Source: Vibrio furnissii CIP 102972 (GTDB taxonomy: Bacteria; Pseudomonadota; Gammaproteobacteria; Enterobacterales; Vibrionaceae). Taken from it: a stretch of 64,000 bases of DNA. The stretch spans positions 186,001 to 250,000 of the forward strand of contig NZ_ACZP01000018.1 of NCBI RefSeq assembly GCF_000176175.1. Direction: 5' to 3'. The notes beneath the pieces are model-generated. The model worked only from the letters and a program-made list of their open reading frames with translations, ran no database searches and was not told the origin of the DNA. The position numbers and the translations under genes are program-made. Positions 16,666 to 24,322 of this stretch are shown here, piece by piece. Each line of letters begins with the position of its first letter. Positions within the stretch are counted from its first letter, which is position 1.

Positions 16666-18048
16666 TTGAACCCAACATCTTTTGCTGCTTTGAACCTCAA
16701 GCCAGAACTGCTCTCAAACCTCGACACCATGGGGTTTACTCATATGACGCCAATTCAGGCGCAATCTCTGCCAGCAATCCTCAACGGTCAGGATGTGATT
16801 GGTCAGGGGAAAACCGGCTCAGGCAAAACCGCGGCGTTTGGTCTGGGTGTGTTGCAAAACCTCCACGTGAAGCGTTTTCGCGTGCAATCTTTGGTGCTGT
16901 GTCCGACGCGTGAACTGGCGGATCAAGTGGCGACCGACATTCGCACACTGGGCCGCGCGATTCACAACATCAAAGTGCTGACGTTGTGTGGCGGCATGCC
17001 GATGGGGCCTCAGATTGGCTCGCTGGAGCACGGCGCGCACATTCTGGTGGGTACACCGGGGCGGATTCTGGATCATTTGTCCAAAGGACGTATCGACCTG
17101 TCAGAACTCAACACTTTGGTGCTTGATGAAGCGGACCGTATGCTGGAAATGGGGTTTCAGGAAGCGCTGGATGCGATCATTGCCGAAGCGCCAAAACAGC
17201 GTCAAACCTTGCTGTTTAGTGCCACTTATCCGGAAGCGATCCAAGAGATCGCCCAATCGGTGACGCGTGACGCGCTGATGATCAAAGTGGCATCGACCCA
17301 TGAAACCTCGAGCATTCGTCAACAGTTCTACAAAGTCGAAGGCACCGAAGCGCGCGATGAAGCGTTGGCGACCCTGCTGCTGAATCATCAACCGGAATCT
17401 GCGGTGGTGTTTTGTAACACCAAACGTGAAGTACAAAGTGTGGCGGATGAGCTGCACCACAAAGGCTTCAGTGTGATTGAACTGCATGGAGACATGGAAC
17501 AGCGTGAGCGCGATCAGGCGCTGGTGCAGTTTGCCAACAAGAGTATCTCGGTGTTGGTCGCGACGGATGTCGCTGCACGTGGTCTGGATGTGGATAATCT
17601 CGACGCGGTATTTAACTTCGAGCTGTCACGCGATCCGGAAGTCCACGTCCACCGCATCGGCCGTACTGGTCGCGCAGGCAGCCAAGGTCTGGCGATCAGT
17701 TTCTTTAGCGATAAAGAGATGTACCGCATTGCGCAGATCGAAGAGTACATGGACATGGTGATTTCGCCAGCCGAATTGCCTGAACCGGTGAAAGGGGTTG
17801 CGCCGTACCGTTCAAACATGGTGACGATTCAGATCGACGGCGGTAAGAAACAGAAAGTACGCCCGGGCGACATTCTGGGCGCTTTGACCAGCGATGGCAG
17901 CTTGACTGGAGATCAGATCGGCAAGATCAACCTGTTCCAAATGCGCGCCTATGTCGCGGTGCAAAAGAGCGTGGCCAAAGTGGCGCTGGATAAACTTAGC
18001 AACGGCAAAATGAAAGGCCGCCAGTTCCGCGCGCGTTACATCAAATAA
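16666..18048 (+). CDS. dbpA: ATP-dependent RNA helicase DbpA
   Basis: DbpA (460 aa) is a DEAD-box helicase that is activated by hairpin 92 of 23S rRNA and acts in 50S maturation. The motifs appear in order: Q motif (FTHMTPIQAQ), Walker A (GKTGSGKT), PTRELADQ, VGTPGR, DEAD (LDEADRML), SAT, VFCNTKRE, VATDVAARGLD and HRIGRTGRAG. The last 75 residues are the rRNA-binding domain (RPGDILGALTSD, KINLFQMRAYVAV). The start is TTG at 16666 with CTAAGGA upstream; this fits the expected N-terminus NPTSFAALNL. The stop is only three bases from the convergent regulator gene. Confidence 0.97.
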   Translation: MNPTSFAALNLKPELLSNLDTMGFTHMTPIQAQSLPAILNGQDVIGQGKTGSGKTAAFGLGVLQNLHVKRFRVQSLVLCPTRELADQVATDIRTLGRAIHNIKVLTLCGGMPMGPQIGSLEHGAHILVGTPGRILDHLSKGRIDLSELNTLVLDEADRMLEMGFQEALDAIIAEAPKQRQTLLFSATYPEAIQEIAQSVTRDALMIKVASTHETSSIRQQFYKVEGTEARDEALATLLLNHQPESAVVFCNTKREVQSVADELHHKGFSVIELHGDMEQRERDQALVQFANKSISVLVATDVAARGLDVDNLDAVFNFELSRDPEVHVHRIGRTGRAGSQGLAISFFSDKEMYRIAQIEEYMDMVISPAELPEPVKGVAPYRSNMVTIQIDGGKKQKVRPGDILGALTSDGSLTGDQIGKINLFQMRAYVAVQKSVAKVALDKLSNGKMKGRQFRARYIK

Positions 18049-18051
18049 CCG

Positions 18052-18639
18052 TCACTCATTTCTCAGCCGAGCCTTGATTCGGCTGAGGCTGATGGGCGTG
18101 ATCCCCAGATAGGCGGCGATGTGGGTGTCGCTGACTCGCGGCATCAATTCCGGAAACTGCTGACACATCACTTGATAACGCTGCTCTGGGCGATAGAGCA
18201 ACATGAAGCGTTCTTTATTCTCCTTGTGCATCAACTGCGCTTCCAGCAGTTTGATGTACAACGGATGCACACGCTGGCGCCATTGATATAAATACTCAAT
18301 CGGTAAGCACAGCAACGTCACCGGCGTCAGGCTTTCCAGCAGATACGGCGATGGTGCGCGGTGAATCAAGCTTTCAAAACCAATGATCCAATCTTGTTCC
18401 CAGTAAAATTCTTTACTGAACTCCTTGCCCTCTGGCGTCAGGTAGCTGGCGTGACAAATGCCCTTACAGATGAAGTAAAAATGCGTCGGGGTTTCCCCCT
18501 GATTGACCAGAATATGGCGTGTTGGCAGCTCCAACGGCGTGGCCGCCGCGAGCAGTTCCGCGATGTCGTCGGCGCAAAAACCGTGCTCGGTCATCACCTG
18601 ATGAAACTGCTGCTGAATGTCTGTCTCGGCGAATGGCAT
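18052..18639 (-). CDS. Crp/Fnr-family transcriptional regulator
   Basis: This 195-residue protein has an N-terminal cyclic-nucleotide-binding-like beta-barrel domain (residues about 28-110, with LVNQGETPTHFYFICKGICH) and a small C-terminal DNA-binding domain ending HIAAYLGITPISLSRIKARL. The PGE/RS phosphate cassette of true cAMP-binding members is not conserved, so the ligand is unknown. I chose the ATG at 18639 with CGGAG upstream; a further upstream ATG would place the start in the cpdB terminator hairpin. The adjacent cpdB is a possible target, by position only. Confidence 0.87.
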   Translation of the reverse strand: MPFAETDIQQQFHQVMTEHGFCADDIAELLAAATPLELPTRHILVNQGETPTHFYFICKGICHASYLTPEGKEFSKEFYWEQDWIIGFESLIHRAPSPYLLESLTPVTLLCLPIEYLYQWRQRVHPLYIKLLEAQLMHKENKERFMLLYRPEQRYQVMCQQFPELMPRVSDTHIAAYLGITPISLSRIKARLRNE

Positions 18640-18655
18640 GCCGGTTTGCTCCGAT

Positions 18656-18684
18656 AAAAAAAAGCCGCAGCACATGCTGCGGCT
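18656..18684 (-). terminator. Terminator of cpdB
   Basis: On the minus strand AGCCGCAGCA pairs with TGCTGCGGCT (18663-18684) and is followed by a T-run of seven. It lies 22 bases after the cpdB stop and just before the Crp/Fnr-like gene, so the latter probably has its own transcript start or relies on read-through. Confidence 0.9.
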
Positions 18685-18705
18685 GATACTGTACTCAATC
18701 TTGCG

Positions 18706-20667
18706 TTAGTTTTGTAGATCGATACGGTAGACGGCAAAGCCGACCTCATCCGTGGCCACTTTGAGCATCGGGTACTGACCTTTGTCTGCAATAAACTGCG
18801 CCGCTTTGTCACTCGGTGAGGTTTCAAAGCGAATGTCGAGTTTGTGCGTGCTGTGAATCGGTGCGAACGACCAGTTGTTATCGGCACTTGGCATCACTTG
18901 CCCTTGCTCCTTGCTGACGCGAGAAATGTAATCGGCCACCACGGTGCGGTTCTCATCCGGAGAATCAAATGCAATGAACTCACTGCCGGTGCCTGGGAAC
19001 TTGTTGCTGTATGCGCGGTAGTTGTTGGTCGCGATCAAGAAGGTTTGATCATCTCGAATTGGTTGGCCTTGATAGGTGAGGTTCACGATGCGCTGTGCAT
19101 GGGGATGAATCACCTGACACTCGCCATCGTATTTCGCCGGCTGCGTGACATCAATTTGGTAGTTCACGCCATCAAGCACATCAAAGTTATAGGTGCGGAA
19201 TCCATCCCAGTTGATCAGCGATTGTGGCTGCTCAGTGTTGACGTCGATCTGATTGAATTGCCCTGCCGAACATTCCAGCCACGCTTTGACTTGCTGGCCG
19301 GAGACTTTCATCGTCACCAGCGTGTTCGGGTACAAATAGAGGTCGGCGGCGTTGCGGAATGTCAGCTCGCCTGATTCCACTTCGGTAAAGTTAGACGGAT
19401 CGTTTTTGCGCCCGCCCACTTTAAATGGTGCGGCGGCGGAAAGTACCGGCAGGCCATCCAAGTTCGGGTCGCCCTGAATAAAGCGCTCGACGTAATCTTG
19501 CTGCGCCAAGTTGACGATTTGAATCGTTGGGTCGTCCTGCACCAGCGCGAGGTAGCTGTACATCACATCATTGGCTTTGCCGATCGGTTGGTTGACAAAA
19601 TCGCGGGTGCCTTTGTGATCCGCTTTCAGGGCTTTCACGATCCCTTGGTCGGCGTCTACCAGCGGTTTGTTGTGTGCTTTATCGAAGATCGGGCGCGCTT
19701 CAGACTGGCCGTGTGTCACCACCCATTGGCCCTCTTTTTGTTCCAGCGTCAAATCCATCACCCCGACATGGCTGCCCCAGCGGCCCGGCATCACGGCGGT
19801 GACCCCGTTGATGGTGCCTTGCTCAATATCGGCGCCCGGCAGTGACGCGAACTCTTTGCCCGGGAAGACGGCGTGTGAGTGACCAAAGGCAATGGCATCA
19901 ATGCCCGGCACTTGGGTGAGGTAATAGACCGAGTTTTCCGCACCCAGTTTGTATGGGTCGGAAGAGACGCCCGAGTGTGGAATCGCCACAATCACGTCCG
20001 CGCCCTGCGCGCGCATTTCTGGCACCAGTTTTTCAGCGGTCGCTTTGATGTCTTTGGCGGTCACTTTGCCTTCGAGATTCTTTTTGTCCCACACCATGAT
20101 TTGTGGGGGGACGAAGCCGATGTAACCCACTTTGACGGAATGCGCTTTGCCATCGGTGTCTTTAAAGGTGTGCGTTTTGATCAGATAGGGCTGAAAGAAG
20201 TGCTCGCCTGATTTCGCGTCGTAGACGTTGGCATTGATGTACGGGAAATTCGCATCATTGATGGTTTCGAGCAGAAATTCCAGACCGTAGTTGAATTCGT
20301 GGTTGCCGATATTGCCCACGTCGTAGCTGAGCTGATTCATCGCCTTATATGCGGGATGGACTTCGCCCGGCTTGATGCCTTTGGCCGCCATGTAATCGCC
20401 CATCGGGCTGCCCTGAATCAAATCGCCGTTATCTACCAGAATACTGTTGGTGACTTCACTGCGCGCTTCTTTGACGAGGCTGGCCGCTCGCGCCAGACCA
20501 ATTTGCTGCGACGGTTTGTCTTTGTAGTAGTCGTAATCCATCAGGTTGGTATGGATGTCGGTGGTTTCGATAATACGAAGTTTGATGGTTTCTGCCATCG
20601 CCGGGCCAGCTAGCGTCAGCAAGCCGCCGAGAATGGCGATAGAGAGAGGTTTGATTGCCGCTGTCAT
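18706..20667 (-). CDS. cpdB: Periplasmic 2',3'-cyclic-nucleotide 2'-phosphodiesterase/3'-nucleotidase
   Basis: CpdB (653 aa mature plus signal; E. coli protein is 647 aa) hydrolyses 2',3'-cyclic nucleotides and 3'-nucleotides in the periplasm for phosphate and nucleoside salvage. The signal peptide (MTAAIKPLSIAILGGLLTLA, cleaved near AMA-E) is clear. The metallophosphatase motifs are ETTDIHTNLMDYDYY, DNGDLIQGSPMGDY, GNIGNHEFNYGLEF and GHSHAVFPG. The C-terminal 5'-nucleotidase domain has FRNAADLYLYPNTL. I chose the ATG at 20667 with GGAGC upstream; the longer frame adds an unsupported 34 residues. Confidence 0.96.
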   Translation of the reverse strand: MTAAIKPLSIAILGGLLTLAGPAMAETIKLRIIETTDIHTNLMDYDYYKDKPSQQIGLARAASLVKEARSEVTNSILVDNGDLIQGSPMGDYMAAKGIKPGEVHPAYKAMNQLSYDVGNIGNHEFNYGLEFLLETINDANFPYINANVYDAKSGEHFFQPYLIKTHTFKDTDGKAHSVKVGYIGFVPPQIMVWDKKNLEGKVTAKDIKATAEKLVPEMRAQGADVIVAIPHSGVSSDPYKLGAENSVYYLTQVPGIDAIAFGHSHAVFPGKEFASLPGADIEQGTINGVTAVMPGRWGSHVGVMDLTLEQKEGQWVVTHGQSEARPIFDKAHNKPLVDADQGIVKALKADHKGTRDFVNQPIGKANDVMYSYLALVQDDPTIQIVNLAQQDYVERFIQGDPNLDGLPVLSAAAPFKVGGRKNDPSNFTEVESGELTFRNAADLYLYPNTLVTMKVSGQQVKAWLECSAGQFNQIDVNTEQPQSLINWDGFRTYNFDVLDGVNYQIDVTQPAKYDGECQVIHPHAQRIVNLTYQGQPIRDDQTFLIATNNYRAYSNKFPGTGSEFIAFDSPDENRTVVADYISRVSKEQGQVMPSADNNWSFAPIHSTHKLDIRFETSPSDKAAQFIADKGQYPMLKVATDEVGFAVYRIDLQN

Positions 20668-20971
20668 CGTGCGCTCCAATCGGGTTAAGGGAAGTCTATA
20701 ACTCGATAAATGTAACAAATATCGATGAAACAATGACTTCACTTGAAGTTGAAGTGTGATTTTACGCACTTTATTGCGTAATCCATGGGCCGTTTTGCCA
20801 AGGTGCTGCGCATTTCGTCATCACGCCATCCGTTCGAATTGTAGCCACGCAATGCTTCAACTGTGCCAAGCCTATATCAGTTTTTCGAATAAAAAATGAA
20901 ATTTTAGAATTTCCGGTAATAAAAGGAACTGCCCATAATGCAATCATCAATCGGGTAAAGGATGACAAGAC
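20668..20971. other. Divergent intergenic region between cpdB and cobA
   Basis: About 300 bases hold no gene that I can support. It must carry the promoters of cpdB (minus) and of the sulfur operon (plus). There is an AT-rich stretch near 20880-20935 and an imperfect dyad CACTT-N7-AAGTG at 20740-20756 on the cpdB side. A CysB-dependent promoter would be expected for the plus side from pathway knowledge, but I cannot point to a clear binding site. Confidence 0.5.
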
Positions 20972-21850
20972 ATGGCGGGTTCTCACACAGTGTCAACGCT
21001 GACCACCGCAGCCCCACGCTTAGTTGCCGTGGATAGTGGCACACACAACGCGACATGGTCGAAGATTGCTCGCAGTCAATTGCAGCCGGGTGAAGTAGCG
21101 CTGGTGGGCTCGGGGCCGGGTGATCCGGAACTGCTGACCGTCAAAGCGCTGAGCTACCTGCAACAGGCAGACGTGGTGCTGTACGACTATTTGGTCTCGG
21201 ACGACATCATGGCCTTGATTCCCAGCGACACCATTTTGGTTTGCGTGGGTAAACGCGCTGGCCACCACAGCGTGCCGCAGGAAAAAACCAACCAGTTGCT
21301 GGTGGATTTTGCCAAGCAAGGCCACCGTGTGGTGCGCATCAAAGGCGGCGATCCGTTCATGTTTGGTCGTGGTGGTGAAGAGCTGGAAGTGCTGTTTGAC
21401 GCCGGCGTTCAGTTTCAAGTGGTGCCAGGCATTACCGCCGCAGCAGGGGCAACGGCCTACGCAGGCATTCCATTGACTCACCGTGATTACGCGCAATCGG
21501 CGCTGTTTGTCACTGGACATTTGAAAGCCGATGCCGCGGATATGGATTGGTCAACGCTGGCTCGCAGCCAACAAACGCTGGTGATTTACATGGGGCTGAT
21601 GAAATCGAGCACCATTGCGCAGCAGTTGATGGAACACGGTCGCCACGCCAGCACGCCGATTGCCATCATTGAACGTGGTACGCAGTCCTCACAAAAAGTA
21701 TTTCGCGGCGCACTCAGTGAATTACCTCAGTTAGCGGCACATGCTCAGTCGCCGTCACTGATTGTCATTGGCGAAGTCGTCACGCTGGCCGACAAACTGG
21801 CCTGGTTTGGTGACCATACCAACCCGTCAGCGCAATACCAATACGCATAA
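20972..21850 (+). CDS. cobA: Uroporphyrinogen-III C-methyltransferase
   Basis: This SUMT-type enzyme (292 aa) adds two methyl groups from S-adenosylmethionine to uroporphyrinogen III, giving precorrin-2 for siroheme, the cofactor of sulfite reductase. Motifs are VALVGSGPGDPELLTVKAL near residues 42-60, VVRIKGGDPFMFGRGGEE near 111-128, and VPGITAAAGATAYAGIPLTHRDYA near 150-173. There is an N-terminal extension of some 38 residues before the core, of unknown role. The start has AAAGGATGACAAGAC upstream. It is the first gene of the sulfate assimilation operon, which fits the role of siroheme there. Confidence 0.95.
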   Translation: MAGSHTVSTLTTAAPRLVAVDSGTHNATWSKIARSQLQPGEVALVGSGPGDPELLTVKALSYLQQADVVLYDYLVSDDIMALIPSDTILVCVGKRAGHHSVPQEKTNQLLVDFAKQGHRVVRIKGGDPFMFGRGGEELEVLFDAGVQFQVVPGITAAAGATAYAGIPLTHRDYAQSALFVTGHLKADAADMDWSTLARSQQTLVIYMGLMKSSTIAQQLMEHGRHASTPIAIIERGTQSSQKVFRGALSELPQLAAHAQSPSLIVIGEVVTLADKLAWFGDHTNPSAQYQYA

Positions 21851-21865
21851 CTCATTATTCAAATT

Positions 21866-21889
21866 GCGAGACCCGGTTGCGGGTCTTTC
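21866..21889 (+). terminator. Hairpin between cobA and cysD, possible attenuator
   Basis: AGACCCG (21869-21875) and CGGGTCT (21880-21886) form a perfect seven-pair stem with loop GTTG. Only TT follows, so it is a weak terminator at most. It may instead lower read-through or mark an mRNA processing site between cobA and cysD. Confidence 0.4.
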
Positions 21890-21922
21890 AAGCCAACAGG
21901 CAGCTAAAAGGAAGCACGCAAA

Positions 21923-22831
21923 ATGGATCAACAACGCTTAACCCATTTAAAACAGCTTGAGGCAGAAAGTATCCACATCATTCGTGAAGTGGCTGCGGAA
22001 TTTGCCAATCCCGTCATGATGTATTCGATCGGCAAAGACTCTTCGGTCATGCTGCATCTGGCGCGCAAAGCGTTTTATCCGGGCAAGATCCCATTCCCCT
22101 TGTTACACGTCGACACCGACTGGAAATTCCGCGACATGATCGCGTTCCGTGACGCGACCGCAAAGAAATATGGTTTTGAGCTGCTGGTGCACAAAAACCC
22201 GGAAGGGATGGCGATGGGTATCAACCCGTTTGATCACGGATCTTCCAAGCACACCGACATCATGAAAACGCAAGGCCTGAAACAGGCGTTGAACAAATAC
22301 GGTTTTGATGCCGCTTTTGGTGGCGCGCGTCGTGACGAAGAGAAATCGCGCGCCAAAGAGCGTGTCTACTCATTCCGCGATAAGCACCACACGTGGGACC
22401 CGAAAAACCAGCGTCCGGAGCTGTGGAAAACTTACAACGGCCAAATCAACAAAGGTGAAAGCATTCGTGTGTTCCCGCTGTCGAACTGGACGGAACTGGA
22501 TATCTGGCAATACATCTTGTTAGAAGGCATTGAGATTGTGCCGCTGTATCTGTCGGATGTGCGTCCAGTGGTGGAGCGCGACGGCATGCTGATCATGGTG
22601 GATGACGACCGCATGAAGCTGCAACCGGGTGAGAAAATTGAACACAAGAGTGTGCGTTTCCGTACGCTTGGCTGTTACCCACTGACTGGCGCGATTGAAT
22701 CGAACGCCAAAACACTGCCGGAAATTATCGAAGAGATGCTGGTGGCGACGTCGAGTGAGCGTCAAGGCCGAGCGATCGACCACGATCAGTCCGGATCGAT
22801 GGAATTGAAAAAACGTCAAGGTTACTTCTAA
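21923..22831 (+). CDS. cysD: Sulfate adenylyltransferase subunit 2
   Basis: CysD (302 aa, family length) forms, with the GTPase CysN, the ATP sulfurylase that makes adenosine phosphosulfate from sulfate and ATP. The PP-loop ATP pyrophosphatase motif is seen as SIGKDSSVMLHLARKAFYPG near residues 35-54. Further family segments are GGARRDEEKSRAKERV and VFPLSNWTELDIWQYI. The C-terminus ELKKRQGYF is typical. AAAAGGAAGCACGCAAA precedes the start. cysN follows after 17 bases. Confidence 0.98.
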   Translation: MDQQRLTHLKQLEAESIHIIREVAAEFANPVMMYSIGKDSSVMLHLARKAFYPGKIPFPLLHVDTDWKFRDMIAFRDATAKKYGFELLVHKNPEGMAMGINPFDHGSSKHTDIMKTQGLKQALNKYGFDAAFGGARRDEEKSRAKERVYSFRDKHHTWDPKNQRPELWKTYNGQINKGESIRVFPLSNWTELDIWQYILLEGIEIVPLYLSDVRPVVERDGMLIMVDDDRMKLQPGEKIEHKSVRFRTLGCYPLTGAIESNAKTLPEIIEEMLVATSSERQGRAIDHDQSGSMELKKRQGYF

Positions 22832-22848
22832 GGGTCTAAGGAAAGAAC

Positions 22849-24279
22849 ATGAATAGTGCAGTTCAAGCTCAACTTGCTGAGCTAGGTATTGAAGGTTACC
22901 TCAATCAACACCAACACAAATCGCTACTTCGCTTCCTCACCTGTGGCTCAGTTGACGATGGTAAAAGTACGCTGATTGGTCGTCTGCTTCACGACTCAAA
23001 ACAAATTTATGAAGATCAACTGGCCGCGGTGCATTCCGACAGCCAACGTGTCGGCACCACGGGCGAGCGCCCAGACTTAGCGCTACTGGTCGATGGTCTG
23101 CAAGCGGAACGCGAACAGGGGATTACCATTGACGTGGCGTACCGTTATTTCTCGACGCAGAAGCGCAAATTCATCATCGCCGATACACCGGGACACGAAC
23201 AGTACACCCGTAACATGGCGACTGGTGCCTCGACTTGTGATCTGGCGGTGATCTTGATTGATGCGCGCAAAGGCGTGCTGGATCAAACGCGTCGTCACTC
23301 GTTTATCTCCAACTTGTTGGGGCTGAAACACTTTGTGGTCGCGGTCAACAAGATGGACTTGGTCGAGTATTCGCAAGCGCGTTTTGAAGAGATTCGCGCC
23401 GAGTATCTTGAGTTTTCCAAACACCTACACGGTGACATCGATATTCAGATCATTCCCCTGTCGGCGCTGGAAGGCGACAACGTGGTCGATAAAAGCGCGC
23501 ACATGGACTGGTACCAAGGTCCATCACTGCTCGATCTGCTGGAAACCGTCGATGTTGATCAGCAAAAAGGCAGCGGCGAGTTCCGTTTCCCGGTGCAGTA
23601 CGTCAACCGTCCAAACCTCGATTTCCGTGGCTTTGCCGGCACGATCGCGTCCGGTGCCATCAATGTGGGCGACACGGTCAAAGTGCTGCCATCGGGCAAA
23701 ACGTCTACGGTTGCTCGCATTGTCACGTTTGATGGCGATCTGCAATCTGCGCGCGCTGGGCTTGCCGTCACGCTGACGCTGGCAGATGAGATTGACATCA
23801 GCCGCGGCGATTTGATTGTGCTGGCGCACGATCAAGTGGAAAGCACCAACCATCTGCTGGCCGATGTGGTGTGGATGACGGAGCAACCGCTTCAACCGGG
23901 TCGTGATTACGACGTGAAGATTGCTGGCAAGAAAACCGTGGGTCAAGTGACGGCGATTCGCCACCAATACGACATCAACAACCTGTCGAGCTATGCCGCA
24001 GACGAACTGCCGCTGAATGGCATCGGTTTATGTGAGTGGACGTTTAACCAAGCGGTTGCGCTGGATAAATACCTCGATTGTGCCGACACCGGTGGTTTCA
24101 TCATCATCGATCGTCTGACCAACGTCACCGTGGGTGCGGGCTTGGTGCGAGACAGTTTGCAAAGCGTGGCGCAAGCCGAAGGTCAATTCTCTGCGTTTGA
24201 AGTTGAACTCAACGCGCTGATCCGTAAACACTTCCCACACTGGGATGCGAAGGATCTGAGTCAATTGCTTAAATCATAA
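22849..24279 (+). CDS. cysN: Sulfate adenylyltransferase subunit 1 (GTPase)
   Basis: CysN (476 aa) hydrolyses GTP to drive APS synthesis by CysD. It is an EF-Tu-like GTPase: the P-loop is GSVDDGKSTLIG near residues 33-44, switch II is ADTPGHEQYTRNMATGAS near 113-130, and NKMDLV gives base recognition. The C-terminal EF-Tu-like barrels follow. There is no CysC domain fused at the C-terminus, so APS kinase must come from the separate cysC. The stop lies just ahead of the hairpins that precede the SLC13 gene. Confidence 0.98.
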   Translation: MNSAVQAQLAELGIEGYLNQHQHKSLLRFLTCGSVDDGKSTLIGRLLHDSKQIYEDQLAAVHSDSQRVGTTGERPDLALLVDGLQAEREQGITIDVAYRYFSTQKRKFIIADTPGHEQYTRNMATGASTCDLAVILIDARKGVLDQTRRHSFISNLLGLKHFVVAVNKMDLVEYSQARFEEIRAEYLEFSKHLHGDIDIQIIPLSALEGDNVVDKSAHMDWYQGPSLLDLLETVDVDQQKGSGEFRFPVQYVNRPNLDFRGFAGTIASGAINVGDTVKVLPSGKTSTVARIVTFDGDLQSARAGLAVTLTLADEIDISRGDLIVLAHDQVESTNHLLADVVWMTEQPLQPGRDYDVKIAGKKTVGQVTAIRHQYDINNLSSYAADELPLNGIGLCEWTFNQAVALDKYLDCADTGGFIIIDRLTNVTVGAGLVRDSLQSVAQAEGQFSAFEVELNALIRKHFPHWDAKDLSQLLKS

Positions 24280-24285
24280 GTGATG

Positions 24286-24315
24286 GAGGGTGGGCAACCA
24301 CCCTCGTGTTGAGGG
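24286..24315 (+). promoter_or_regulatory. Alternative hairpins over the ribosome-binding site of the SLC13 permease gene
   Basis: GAGGGTGG (24286-24293) and CCACCCTC (24298-24305) form a perfect eight-pair stem with a GCAA tetraloop of the GNRA type. The CCCTC of its 3' arm can instead pair with GAGGG at 24311-24315, which is the Shine-Dalgarno of the next gene (ATG at 24323). The two folds exclude each other: the first frees the ribosome-binding site, the second hides it. The function is inferred; the sequence complementarity is direct. Confidence 0.5.
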
Positions 24316-24322
24316 ATGTGTT

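Noticed and set aside
18640..18675. Upstream ATG extending the Crp/Fnr-like protein by 12 residues
   Set aside because: That start would lie within the cpdB terminator hairpin and has no SD. The ATG at 18639 has CGGAG at good distance.
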